Shown: in pieces, positions 43,916 through 53,840 of the stretch
Layout: the number at the start of each line of letters is the position of its first letter
How positions within the stretch are numbered: the first letter of the stretch is position 1
Assembly: GCF_003261055.1 (NCBI RefSeq)
Contig: NZ_CP030073.1
Span: 2,294,001-2,358,000 of the forward strand
DNA from: Streptomyces cadmiisoli
GTDB taxonomy: Bacteria; Actinomycetota; Actinomycetes; Streptomycetales; Streptomycetaceae
Length of the DNA stretch: 64,000 nucleotides
Reading direction: 5' to 3'
The notes under the pieces: model-generated
Database searches by the model: none
Told to the model about the DNA's origin: nothing
Seen by the model: the letters and a program-made list of their open reading frames with translations, nothing else
Made by a program: the position numbers and the translations under genes

Positions 43916-44752
43916 TCAGGCGACCTGCTGCGGACTCAGGCGCTCGGTTCCGGTGTAGACGTTCATCGAGGTGCCGCGCAGGAAGCCGACCAGGGTCAGC
44001 CCGCTCTCCGCCGCCAGGTCCACGGCCAGCGACGACGGCGCCGAGACGGCCGCAAGCAGCGGGATCCCGGCCATGACGGCCTTCTGCACCAGTTCGAAGG
44101 AGGCCCGGCCGCTGACCATGAGCACGGTCCCGCGCAGCGGCACCAGTCCCGACCGCAGGGCGTGTCCGACGACCTTGTCCACGGCGTTGTGACGGCCAAC
44201 GTCCTCGCGGAGGCAGAGCAGTTCGCCGTCGCCGCTGAACAGTCCCGCGGCGTGCAGCCCGCCGGTGCTGTCGAACACCTTCTGGGCCGCGCGCAGCCGG
44301 TCGGGCAGCGCCGACAGCAGTTCGGGCCCTACGCGCAGCGGATCCCCGGCCACCGACCACGCGGCCGTGGTGCGCACCGCGTCCAGGCTCGCCTTGCCGC
44401 ACAGGCCGCAGGCGGAGGTGGTGTAGAAGTTCCGCTCCAGCGACGCGTCGGGCGCGGCGACACCCGGGGCCAGCGCGACGTCCACCACGTTGTACGTGTT
44501 GCCGCCGTCCGCGGTGGCGCCCGCGCAGTAGCGGACGGCGGTCACCTCGTGGGCTGCGTGCACCACGCCCTCGCCGACCAGGAATCCGGCCGCCAGGTCG
44601 AAGTCGTCGCCCGGGGTGCGCATGGTCACGGTGAGCGGGCGCCCGCCGACCCGGATCTCCATGGGCTCCTCGGCGGCCAGGGTGTCCGGCCGGTACGAGG
44701 ACGTCCCCTCCCGGATGCGCAGTACCCTGCGTCGCGCGGTCACTCGCCCCAT
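43916..44752 (-). CDS. fdhD: FdhD sulfurtransferase for formate dehydrogenase maturation
   Basis: This 278-residue protein has the catalytic C-x2-C in [12 protein letters not shown] (Cys115, Cys118), the [15 protein letters not shown] block and the C-terminal [13 protein letters not shown]. FdhD passes sulfur from a desulfurase to the bis-MGD molybdenum cofactor of formate dehydrogenases. Its likely client is the molybdoenzyme gene at 47458-49764. The ATG at 44752 begins at the family start; AGGAGAGG lies about 12 bases away. Upstream is a decayed remnant of a second client gene. Confidence 0.95.
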   Translation of the reverse strand: MGRVTARRRVLRIREGTSSYRPDTLAAEEPMEIRVGGRPLTVTMRTPGDDFDLAAGFLVGEGVVHAAHEVTAVRYCAGATADGGNTYNVVDVALAPGVAAPDASLERNFYTTSACGLCGKASLDAVRTTAAWSVAGDPLRVGPELLSALPDRLRAAQKVFDSTGGLHAAGLFSGDGELLCLREDVGRHNAVDKVVGHALRSGLVPLRGTVLMVSGRASFELVQKAVMAGIPLLAAVSAPSSLAVDLAAESGLTLVGFLRGTSMNVYTGTERLSPQQVA

Positions 44753-44817
44753 CGTGTGCGGTCCTCTCCTCGGGGTCCGGTTCCCGGCGCCGGGGCCGGC
44801 ACACGGTGCCGGCACCG

Positions 44818-44875
44818 CCCTGCTGTGATCATCGGACACGGCGCGCCCCTGCTGTGATCATCGGGCACGGTGTGC
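44818..44875. repeat. Two tandem copies of a 29-bp unit upstream of fdhD
   Basis: Copies at 44818-44846 and 44847-44875 both start CCCTGCTGTGATCATCGG and differ at a few positions near their 3' ends. Each contains the palindrome TGATCA. The placement 66 bp before fdhD suggests paired protein-binding sites. Confidence 0.75.
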
Positions 44876-44950
44876 CGTCGGCGGGTTCAGCCACGCGCGG
44901 GAAGGGGTTCCACGCGCGTGGGCACGGGTTCCGCCCGTCGCGCAGCGTAC

Positions 44951-45036
44951 GGCGGGCCAGCCAGCCGATGATGGCGACCTCGCTGAGCAGGTGCGGGGAG
45001 GCCGGGGCCAGTCGTCCGCGGGAGGCGTGCACCTGG
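44951..45036 (-). pseudogene. Remnant of an FdhF/YdeP-like molybdoenzyme gene
   Basis: Read on the minus strand this stretch encodes VHASRGRLAPASPHLLSEVA followed by ARRTLRDGR. These match VHASYGRLQPASKLLLSEVA and ARRTLDGR inside the intact molybdoenzyme gene. By hand the DNA is identical at 69 of 86 positions to 48063-48148. The similarity stops on both sides and no start or full domain remains, so this is a fragment of a former second gene copy beside fdhD. Confidence 0.8.
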
Positions 45037-45216
45037 CACGAAGTCAAAGAGGCACTTTCGATGAGGTGATCGACGCGGCCTGTCACGCCGTCGCGTCCCA
45101 CGCGCCCTCCCGCGCGGCCTCCGTGCGGGCTCCCCTGTGGCCTCCCGTGCCGGGGCACCGCGCGGGGGCAGGGACCCGCCACGGTGTCGTAGGCCGGGAC
45201 CGCGTGCGGGGGCGGT

Positions 45217-45222
45217 TAGCGT
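45217..45222 (+). promoter_or_regulatory. -10 hexamer of a leaderless promoter for the thioesterase gene
   Basis: TAGCGT ends six bases before the ATG at 45229, without an intervening ribosome-binding site. Confidence 0.45.
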
Positions 45223-45228
45223 GGTGCG

Positions 45229-45600
45229 ATGCGACATGTGGTGACCGACGCCGACACCGCGGTGTCGGTGGGCAGCGGCGACGTCCCCGTGCTCGCCACC
45301 CCGCGGCTGATCGCCTGGATGGAAGCGGCGACGATGGTGGCCGCGGCGCCGTTCACCGACGCCGGCCAGACGACCGTGGGGACCGCGATCCGTGTCGAGC
45401 ATCTGCGCGCCACACGTGTCGGCGGCCGGGTCGAGGTGGTCGCCGAGGCACCCGCCGAAGCCGCGGGCCGGCGCCTGACGTTCCCGGTGCGGGCCGTCGA
45501 CGCCTCGGGCCGGCTGGTCGCGGACGGTGAGATCGACCGGGTCGTCGTCGATCGCCGGCGGTTCCTGGCCGCGGCGTCCGCCCCTCCGGCGGACCACTGA
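45229..45600 (+). CDS. FlK-like hot-dog acyl-CoA thioesterase
   Basis: This 123-residue single hot-dog protein resembles the fluoroacetyl-CoA thioesterase FlK and its widespread relatives. It has RHVVTDADTAV at the N-terminus, the helix TPRLIAWMEAATMVAAAP with candidate catalytic Glu32, and TVGTAIRVEHLRATRVGG with candidate His58. The threonine that completes the FlK triad is not obvious. It would hydrolyse a small acyl-CoA in the cytoplasm. The start is supported by TAGCGT at leaderless spacing. No operon partner is apparent. Confidence 0.82.
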   Translation: MRHVVTDADTAVSVGSGDVPVLATPRLIAWMEAATMVAAAPFTDAGQTTVGTAIRVEHLRATRVGGRVEVVAEAPAEAAGRRLTFPVRAVDASGRLVADGEIDRVVVDRRRFLAAASAPPADH

Positions 45601-45706
45601 CCGACGTCGTCAAGACCTCACCGGACCGCGACCCACGGGCCGCCCGCTCCGGCCCGCCCGCCGGCGTCGACCCCGCACCCACTCTCGCTCTCGCCCTCGC
45701 CCGGAT

Positions 45707-45871
45707 CTACTCCTCCCGTTCGAAGTCCGCCTCCCCCCGTTCCGTGTCGAGCGCCCGCTGGGCGGCGAAGTACAGGTCGTGCACAAACCTCCGGGCCTTT
45801 TCCGGCGACAGCTCGGGCACCTCGCTGAGCAGCCGTTCCGTCCAGGTGCGGATGTTCTCGTCGTCGCTCAT
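45707..45871 (-). CDS. Small acidic hypothetical protein, 54 aa
   Basis: A short frame starting ATG at 45871 (GGAG just upstream) encodes a charged, probably helical peptide (MSDDENIRTWTERLLSEVPE, then LSPEKARRFVHDLYFAAQRA, ending in Glu-rich residues). Composition is clearly protein-like for this GC level and it has its own ribosome-binding site. I do not recognise a family. It may be a small regulatory or adaptor protein. Confidence 0.6.
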   Translation of the reverse strand: MSDDENIRTWTERLLSEVPELSPEKARRFVHDLYFAAQRALDTERGEADFEREE

Positions 45872-46110
45872 GACTCCAGCCCACTGCCTCCGCGCGCCGG
45901 CCGCCACCGCAGCCGTCCGGACGGCTGGTCCCGCGGTTCCGGTCCCCGGCGGAGCCGAGCCCGCTCACGGCGCCTGCGGCCCGCCGTGCCGCCGCGTACC
46001 GGTGGCCGCCCGGACAACCGCTGCCTGTCGAGTCATCGGCGGCACCTCTTTGACGCCCGCCGGAAATGGTCCGACGATGATCAATGACGGTGTCGGCCGG
46101 AATGACGGTG

Positions 46111-46737
46111 TCAGCCGGTCACGATTCCGGCGACGAGGTTGATGGCAGTGGCGAGGATGCTGGTACCGAAGACGTAGGACAGCAGGGAGTGCCGCAGCAC
46201 CATCGCCCGGACGGCCGAACTGGAGACGTCCGTGTCGGACACCTGGTACGTCATGCCGAGGTTGTAACTGAAGTACAGGAAGTCCCGGTACGCCGGTGGG
46301 TGAGGGGAGTTGAAGTCGATTCCGCCCGCCGGTGTCACGTAGTAGGTGCTCGCGTAACGGGTGGCGTACATCAGGTGCAGTGCCGACCAGGCCATGAACA
46401 CACCGCCCAGGGCCGTCGCGGCGTGGGCGGTGTCGGAGTGGCCGAGCAGCAGCACCACGATGCCGGCCAGGCCGCACAGCGCGGCGGCGATGACGACGAG
46501 TTCCTCGGCCAGCGGACGGAAGTCCTCGCGTCCCGCGTTGCGGCGCGTGGCGACGGCGTTCATCGGCCACAGCACGAACCAGCCCGCGACCACGAAGGAC
46601 GTCTCCATCGCCGCGATACCCGCGAGCACCCCGAGCGGTGTGTCGGTCGCCAGGCCGACGACCGCGCCGACCACCGCTCCGAGGGCCACCGCCCCGGAGA
46701 GCCGGGGAACCGCGGACAGCGGCAACCAGGAACCCAT
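46111..46737 (-). CDS. DUF1345-type integral membrane protein
   Basis: This 208-residue protein has about five hydrophobic segments. The DUF1345 hallmarks are a conserved [15 protein letters not shown] segment, [20 protein letters not shown] and [16 protein letters not shown] near the C-terminus. The function of the family is unknown. The ATG at 46737 is at the family start, with TACGGT eight bases upstream. It is divergent from the broken FUSC gene across 82 bp. Confidence 0.85.
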   Translation of the reverse strand: MGSWLPLSAVPRLSGAVALGAVVGAVVGLATDTPLGVLAGIAAMETSFVVAGWFVLWPMNAVATRRNAGREDFRPLAEELVVIAAALCGLAGIVVLLLGHSDTAHAATALGGVFMAWSALHLMYATRYASTYYVTPAGGIDFNSPHPPAYRDFLYFSYNLGMTYQVSDTDVSSSAVRAMVLRHSLLSYVFGTSILATAINLVAGIVTG

Positions 46738-46819
46738 GAGCCCCAACCGTAACGGCCGCACCGCTGGTCAGCCCGCTCATACCGCCGTCAGGAGTCAGGG
46801 GCGGCGGTCGGTCGCCGGT

Positions 46820-47457
46820 GTGGCGCGGGTTCTCTCGCCGCGCGGCGCACTGGCCGTGCGGCGGGTGGACGGGGCGCTCGGCTTCGCTCTGCGGGCGGCG
46901 CCGGCCATGGCGCTGGTGGCACTGCCGATCGTGCCGGCGGCCGGCCCGACCTGGCCGTCCACGCCATGCTCGGTTCCTTCACCACCACCTTCGGGCGCGA
47001 TCTGCCCTATCCGCGCCGGGCCCGGGTCCTGGCGCTGGTCGGGGTGGCCATGACGGCGTGCGTGGGATGCGGGTCGGCGCTGTCCGCGCTGGTCCAGCCG
47101 AGGGAAGGGGCGGCCGGCGCCTACGTGGTGGTCGCGGCCACGGCCCTGGTCGCCGGATCGGCCAAGTTCGTGTGCGACGCGACCCGGCTGGGCGGGCTGG
47201 GCGCGGTGCTGCTGCTGTTCTCCTTCGCGGTGGCCGCCAACACCCCGACGGCCGCCGCCGACGTCCTGCCGCAGACGGCGCTGGCCGCGGCGGCCTCGGC
47301 GGTGGCCTGGGCCCTGGCCGTGGCGGGGCGGTTCGTGCACCCGGACCGGCCCCAGCGCCTGGCCGTCGCCGCCGCCCTGCGGGCGCTCGCCGACGCGCTG
47401 GAGGAGTCCGCCGCGGGGGACGGGACCGGCCCGGTCGCGCGGCCGGCGCCGCCCGGG
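46820..47457 (+). pseudogene. Broken FUSC-family membrane protein gene
   Basis: The GTG at 46820 opens a frame encoding ARVLSPRGALAVRRVDGALG and MALVALPIVPAAG. At about 46935-46945 the reading frame must shift by one base to continue as RPDLAVHAMLGSFTTTFGRD, then helical segments to HPDRPQRLAVAAALRALADA. This order is that of FUSC/aromatic-acid-exporter-like proteins, which normally run to 600 or more residues. Here it has only about 212 codons before it meets the 3' end of the convergent molybdoenzyme gene, with no stop codon of its own. Frameshift plus truncation mark it as a pseudogene. Confidence 0.72.
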
Positions 47458-49764
47458 TCAGCCCGCGAAGGCCGGCGTGCCCGTGGGCTCCAGACGGACC
47501 ACGATGCCCTTCGACGTCGGCTGGTTGCTGAACTCGGCGACGCTGTCCAGCGGCACCAGCACGTTGGTCTCCGGGTAGTACGCGGCGGCGGAACCAGGGG
47601 TGGTGGGGTACGGCACCACCTCGAAGTCCTCGGCGCGGCGCTCCGCGCCGTCCGTCCACACACTGACCAGGTCGACGTGCCGGCCGTCCGCGAGGCCGAG
47701 GGCGGCCACGTCCTGCGGGTTGACGAGGACGACGCGGCGGCTGCCGTGGATGCCCCGGTACCGGTCGTTGGGCGTGTACGGGACGGTGTTCCACTGGTCG
47801 TGGGAGCGCAGGGTCTGGAGCAGCAGGTGCCCCTCGGGCAGGTGCGGCGGCTCCCAGTCGTTGCGGGTGAACAGCGCCTTGCCGAGCGGGGTGGGGAACA
47901 CGCCCTCGTTGACCGGGTTCGGCAGCCGGATGCCGCCGGGGCGCGCCACCCGCCGGTTGAAGTCGTGCAGTCCGGGCACGATGCGGGAGATCCGGTCGCG
48001 GATCGCACCGTAGTCGGCCTCGAACTCCTCCCACGGGACGTCCGCCCTGCCGTCGAGGGTGCGCCGGGCCAGCCGGCACAGGATGGCGACCTCGCTGAGC
48101 AGGAGCTTGGAGGCCGGCTGCAGCCGCCCGTACGAGGCGTGCACCTCGCTCATCGAGTCCTCCACGGTGACGAACTGCTCGCCGCCGGCCTGGAAGTCGC
48201 GTTCGGTGCGCCCGAGCGTCGGCAGGATCAGCGCCGTCCGGCCGCACACCGTGTGCGACCTGTTGAGTTTGGTGGAGATGTGAGCGGTCAGGCGGCACGT
48301 GCGCATGGCCTCCTCGGTGACCGTGCTGTCCGGGGCCGCCCGGACGAAGTTGCCGGCGAGGGCGAGGAAGACCTTGATGCGGCCCTCGCGCATCGCCCTG
48401 ATCGAGTTCACCGAGTCCAGCCCGTGGGCGCGTGGCGGGTCGAAGCCGAACTCGCCCTGGAGCGCGTCGAGGAACGAGTCCGGCATCTGTTCCCAGATGC
48501 CCATGGTGCGGTCGCCCTGCACGTTGCTGTGCCCGCGCACCGGGCAGGCGCCGGCGCCGGCCCGGCCGAGGTTGCCGCGCAGCATCAGGAAGTTCACGAT
48601 CTCTCGGATGGTGGGCACGCCGTGCCGGTGCTGGGTGATGCCCATGGCCCAGCAGACGATGACCCGCTCGCTGCGCAGGACGTCCTCGTGGACCCGCTCG
48701 ATCTCCGTGCGGGTCAGCCCGGTCGCGGCGAGCACGTCCTCCCACTCGACGGCCCGGGTGTGCTCGGCGAACTCCTCGAAGCCGCTGGTGTGCTCGGCGA
48801 TGAACTCGTGGTCCAGTACGGTGCCGGGCCGGACGTCCTCCGCCTCCAGCAGGAGCCGGTTGAGTCCCTGAAAGAGCGCCAGGTCGCCGCCGGGACGGAT
48901 GTGCAGGAACCGGTCGGCGATCTGGACGCCGTGTCCGATCACCCCGCTCGCCTTCTGCGGGTTCTTGAACCGCAGCAGGCCGGCCTCGGGCAGCGGGTTC
49001 ACCGCGACGATGCGGGCGCCGTTGCTCTTGGCCTGTTCGAGTGCGGACAGCTGGCGCGGATGGTTGGTCGCCGGGTTCTGCCCCACCAGGAAGATCAGGT
49101 CGGCGTGGTGGAGGTCGTGGAGGCTGACCGTCCCCTTGCCGGTGCCCAGGGTCTGGTGCAGGGCGAATCCGCTGGACTCGTGGCACATGTTGGAGCAGTC
49201 CGGCAGATTGTTGGTGCCGAACGCCCGGGAGAACAGCTGGAGCACAAAAGCGGCCTCGTTGCTGGCCCTGCCGGAGGTGTAGAACACCGCCTCGTCGGGT
49301 GAGTCGAGGGACGTCAGCTCCGCGGCGAGCAGCCCCAGCGCATCGCCCCAGCTGATCGGCTCGTAGTGGTCGGAGTCGGGTCGCTTGACCACCGGTTCGG
49401 TGAGCCGTCCCTGCTGGTTCAGCCACATGTCGGACCGTCGGCCGAGGTCGGAGACCGAGTGCCGGCGGAAGAAGTCGGCGGTGACGCGCCGCGTCGTCGC
49501 CTCGTCGTTGATGTGCTTGGCGCCGTTCTCGCAGTACTCGTTGCGGTGCCGGTGCCCCGGAGAGGGGTCGGCCCAGGCGCAGCCCGGACAGTCGATGCCG
49601 CCGACCTGGTTCATGGTCAGCAGCGTCACACCGGTGTTCTTCGCCGACGTCTCCTGGAGGGAGTACTCCAGCGCGTGCACCACGGCGGGCACACCCGCCG
49701 CCCATTTCTTGGGCGGGGTGACGGTGAGCGATTCCTCCGGTTCTTCGTCGGGCGCCTTGTGCAT
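47458..49764 (-). CDS. FdhF/YdeP-like molybdopterin oxidoreductase
   Basis: This 768-residue enzyme belongs to the bis-MGD molybdenum family related to formate dehydrogenase alpha (YdeP/TIGR01701 type). The N-terminal iron-sulfur region has GGIDCPGCAW (Cys59, Cys62) and EYCENG (Cys78). The active-site pair is Cys194-His195 in SNMCHESSG, where Cys would bind molybdenum. FLVGQNPATNHPR and the C-terminal molydopterin-binding domain (about 640-768) follow. It probably oxidises formate or another small molecule with a partner not encoded here, and would need FdhD. The ATG at 49764 has GAGAGG upstream. Its stop abuts the truncated FUSC gene. Confidence 0.9.
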   Translation of the reverse strand: MHKAPDEEPEESLTVTPPKKWAAGVPAVVHALEYSLQETSAKNTGVTLLTMNQVGGIDCPGCAWADPSPGHRHRNEYCENGAKHINDEATTRRVTADFFRRHSVSDLGRRSDMWLNQQGRLTEPVVKRPDSDHYEPISWGDALGLLAAELTSLDSPDEAVFYTSGRASNEAAFVLQLFSRAFGTNNLPDCSNMCHESSGFALHQTLGTGKGTVSLHDLHHADLIFLVGQNPATNHPRQLSALEQAKSNGARIVAVNPLPEAGLLRFKNPQKASGVIGHGVQIADRFLHIRPGGDLALFQGLNRLLLEAEDVRPGTVLDHEFIAEHTSGFEEFAEHTRAVEWEDVLAATGLTRTEIERVHEDVLRSERVIVCWAMGITQHRHGVPTIREIVNFLMLRGNLGRAGAGACPVRGHSNVQGDRTMGIWEQMPDSFLDALQGEFGFDPPRAHGLDSVNSIRAMREGRIKVFLALAGNFVRAAPDSTVTEEAMRTCRLTAHISTKLNRSHTVCGRTALILPTLGRTERDFQAGGEQFVTVEDSMSEVHASYGRLQPASKLLLSEVAILCRLARRTLDGRADVPWEEFEADYGAIRDRISRIVPGLHDFNRRVARPGGIRLPNPVNEGVFPTPLGKALFTRNDWEPPHLPEGHLLLQTLRSHDQWNTVPYTPNDRYRGIHGSRRVVLVNPQDVAALGLADGRHVDLVSVWTDGAERRAEDFEVVPYPTTPGSAAAYYPETNVLVPLDSVAEFSNQPTSKGIVVRLEPTGTPAFAG

Positions 49765-49800
49765 CAGGTTGCCTCTCGCTCGGCAGGTGCGGCACGAGGG

Positions 49801-50319
49801 TCAGCCGACGGGCCAGCTGGCCACCCGGCTCCTCGGGGGTGCGGGTTCCGCCGGCAGGACGCGCCCGTTGCGGATGGTCCCCCGCCAGCCCCCGCCCTCT
49901 TCCCCCAGCCCCTCGATGAACTGCTTGAAGTGCCCGAGCTCATGGCGCACGACGCGGCCGGCCGCCCGGGAGGCCCCGGTCAGGGGGGTCCTCGCGCGGC
50001 GGGGCTCGACCTGGATCCGCACCGTGACCTCCGTGCCGCCCGCGGCGGACGGCCGGAACCACACCTCGCCCCGATGGCTCGGGCGGCGCTCCAGGCTCCG
50101 CCAGATCAGACAGGTGTCCGGTTTCTGCTCCACGATCTCCGTCTGGAACTCGCGGCGCACAGGTCCGAGGCCGATGACCCAGACGGTGACGGCGGGCCTG
50201 ACCTGGTCGACCCTCTGCACCACCGACATGAACCGCGGAAAGCTCTTGAACTGGGTCCACTGGTTGTACGCGGTGCGCACCGGGACCGCGACCTCGATCT
50301 TTTCCTCAACGGTGTTCAT
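49801..50319 (-). CDS. SRPBCC-family (cyclase/dehydrase-like) protein
   Basis: This 172-residue protein starts MNTVEEKIEVAVPVRTAYNQ, followed by WTQFKSFPRFMSVVQRVDQV, the classic opening of the polyketide cyclase/dehydrase SRPBCC group (YndB/COG5637-like). A beta-rich middle and a C-terminal helix (VRHELGHFKQFIEGLG) follow. It presumably binds a hydrophobic ligand. It lies 36 bp upstream of the molybdoenzyme gene in the same direction and may be co-transcribed. The ATG at 50319 is at the family start. Confidence 0.83.
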   Translation of the reverse strand: MNTVEEKIEVAVPVRTAYNQWTQFKSFPRFMSVVQRVDQVRPAVTVWVIGLGPVRREFQTEIVEQKPDTCLIWRSLERRPSHRGEVWFRPSAAGGTEVTVRIQVEPRRARTPLTGASRAAGRVVRHELGHFKQFIEGLGEEGGGWRGTIRNGRVLPAEPAPPRSRVASWPVG

Positions 50320-50609
50320 GGCTCACCCATCGTCAGGGGCCGCTTCCCCCAGTCTCACCGCCGAAACGGCGGGTCGCCACATGGATCTTCCGTCCGGCGG
50401 GGGTGCCGGCCGCGCCCGGCGGACCCCGGTGGACGGCCGGTCCGGCGGGCCCGCACGGACGAACGCGCACCCCCGGCGCCGGTGCGGCAGAGTGTTGTTG
50501 TCGCGGGTCCGGACGGCTGATCGCGCCGGGCCGGGCCACCACGGCGCGCGGCCGGGCGCCGGGCACCCGCTCACGGCGCACGGCGGCGCACGGTGTGCCG
50601 GGAGGATTC

Positions 50610-51269
50610 ATGCACGAGAAACCACTCAGCAAGATCGCCGCCGAGCTTCTGCATCTGCACCCGCCGGGGTCGCACCCCTCGGCGGACCGGTCCGCGCCGA
50701 CCGGTTTCGCACTGGACCCCGTCGCGGTGAGCGAGTTCGTCGCGGACCGGCTCGACGCCCCGGGCGAGGCGGCGCTCGCCGACCAGGTGGCGCGGCTGGT
50801 GCCGTTCCACTGGTCGCTGCCCAATACGATCGCCGCGGAGCTGTCGCAGGTCACCGATCACGTCGGCGGCCAGCCCGAGCTGCTGGCCTGGCTGGACCGG
50901 TACCCGGGCATGCCACGGCTGACGGCGCGGCTGTACGTCCTGATGGGGCTGCTGGACCAGTACAGCTCGGACGACGCGGTGGTCACCGCGCTGCGCGAGT
51001 TCCGGCAGCGGACGCCGTACCCGGAGGGCCTGCGGGGGTATCTGGTGCCGGAGACCGACGACGAGACGCTCGGCAGCCTGGCCTACCGGATCGAGGAGGA
51101 GCTCGGCGACGGCCGGACCCACGAATCGGTCGAACTCGCGCTCGCCACGGAGCAGTGGCTGCGGCAGGTCGCGCCGCGCGCCGAGGAACTCGACCCGAGG
51201 CTCGGCGACATGGACGAGCTGCTGGGCCACACCCGTGAGGACATCCGGACGGCGGCCGCCGAAACCTGA
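50610..51269 (+). CDS. Hypothetical helical protein, 219 aa
   Basis: The ATG at 50610 has GGAGG four bases upstream, which selects it from a longer frame whose first 69 residues look like noise. The protein is mostly predicted helix, with a short Pro/Ser-rich segment at about 20-40, no signal peptide and no membrane span. Segments such as LYVLMGLLDQYSSDDAVVTA and TDDETLGSLAYRIEEELGDG are well formed but match no family I know. It stands alone between divergent and same-strand neighbours. Confidence 0.7.
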   Translation: MHEKPLSKIAAELLHLHPPGSHPSADRSAPTGFALDPVAVSEFVADRLDAPGEAALADQVARLVPFHWSLPNTIAAELSQVTDHVGGQPELLAWLDRYPGMPRLTARLYVLMGLLDQYSSDDAVVTALREFRQRTPYPEGLRGYLVPETDDETLGSLAYRIEEELGDGRTHESVELALATEQWLRQVAPRAEELDPRLGDMDELLGHTREDIRTAAAET

Positions 51270-51473
51270 GCGCCCCCGCACGCGACGCGCGCCGTCGTGC
51301 GGCCACCGCCCAAGCAACGGACATAACCGGACACACAACGCATCATCGGTACGCCCGAGTTACCGCGCGGGCACGGAGCGAGTTGGCACTTCCGCCCCAC
51401 AGTGACTCGTGTGACACTGGCGTCCCGTCCGCAGTGCGGACCCCTCCGCACCGACCCCCATGAGAAGTGCGCC

Positions 51474-52136
51474 TTGCGTTCTCTTCCTCTGCCGCTCGCC
51501 CTCTTCGCCCGTCTGACCCCCGTCGTCGTGCTCGCCTGTGCGGGCTGGGCCCTCAGTTCGAGCCCGGACTCGTCGGAGCCGGAGACCCAGGACCGGGCGG
51601 CCGGCCGGAGCGGGGGCCAGTCCGCGTCGGCGCCGTCCGAGACGGCCGCGGCGAAGACCTACACCGATGCCCCCGCGCCCTGCACCGCGCTGGCCAAGAA
51701 GTCGATCACCTCGCTCGTGCCGAACGCCAAGACGGCCGGCAAGGAGATCGCGTCCACGGACGAGTCGGTCCGCCGCACCTGCTCCTGGAACGCGCTCAAG
51801 GGCTACGAGTACCGCTGGCTCGACGTCTCGTTCGAGATCAGCGACTCCGACGACGCGGCGCAGAAGAAGTACAGGGAGCGGGTCGAGGAGAAGCGCGGCG
51901 GGGGCGAGGTCCCCGGCGTCGGCGCGGAGGGCTACTCCGTCGTGAACCTCACCACCGAGGACGGGCAGAAGACGCGCGAGGCCGTGGCGATGGTGCGCGC
52001 CGCCAACGCGCTGGTGGTCATCACCTACAACGGCTCCGACTTCGAGTCGAAGGACGCGCCCAGTTCGGACGAGATGAACAAGGGCGCCATCAAGGCGGCC
52101 AAGGAGGCGGTGGCCGCGCTGGAGGGCGGCCGGTAG
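51474..52136 (+). CDS. Probable secreted lipoprotein (DUF3558-like)
   Basis: The protein has a hydrophobic signal (RSLPLPLALFARLTPVVVLA) followed by Cys in VLAC, a possible lipobox. A Ser/Glu-rich linker comes next, then a domain with two spaced cysteines (APCTALAKKSITSLVP and VRRTCSWN) typical of DUF3558 lipoproteins of actinobacteria. Function is unknown; the mature part would lie outside the membrane. The start is uncertain: TTG at 51474 places the signal peptide correctly and has GAGAAG upstream, while in-frame GTGs near 51402-51411 would add about 20 hydrophilic residues. The stop codon is in the loop of a terminator. Confidence 0.7.
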   Translation: MRSLPLPLALFARLTPVVVLACAGWALSSSPDSSEPETQDRAAGRSGGQSASAPSETAAAKTYTDAPAPCTALAKKSITSLVPNAKTAGKEIASTDESVRRTCSWNALKGYEYRWLDVSFEISDSDDAAQKKYRERVEEKRGGGEVPGVGAEGYSVVNLTTEDGQKTREAVAMVRAANALVVITYNGSDFESKDAPSSDEMNKGAIKAAKEAVAALEGGR

Positions 52137-52149
52137 ACCGGCCGCCCTC
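52122..52149. terminator. Bidirectional terminator with stop codon in its loop
   Basis: A perfect 13-bp stem (52122-52134 with 52137-52149) closes on AG, the last two bases of the lipoprotein gene's TAG. The convergent NCS1 permease gene ends 11 bp further on, so the hairpin can serve both. Confidence 0.8.
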
Positions 52150-52159
52150 GGAACGGTTC

Positions 52160-53704
<1,545 letters not shown>

Positions 53705-53840
53705 GAGCAGGCCAATCGACGAAAAGGGGACGGGAGAGGCCGTGCGGGGGCCTTGGGCCCCTCCCCGGTGCGCGAGGAGGGGAGACAAGGTGTGGGGGGT
53801 CGGATCCGCGCCGGCGCGCGCGATTCCCGAAGGGGTGCGG

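Larger units (their letters stand above)
44753..45228. other. 476-bp region between fdhD and the thioesterase gene
   Basis: No intact gene is present. It contains a 29-bp tandem duplication (44818-44875), an FdhA-like gene remnant (about 44951-45036) and the leaderless promoter of the thioesterase gene at its right end. The rest is GC-rich sequence in which I see nothing. Confidence 0.7.

Noticed and set aside
46966..49302. A 778-codon plus-strand frame taken as one long gene.
   Set aside because: Only its first ~165 codons resemble a FUSC protein; the rest is the antisense of the molybdoenzyme gene and looks like noise.
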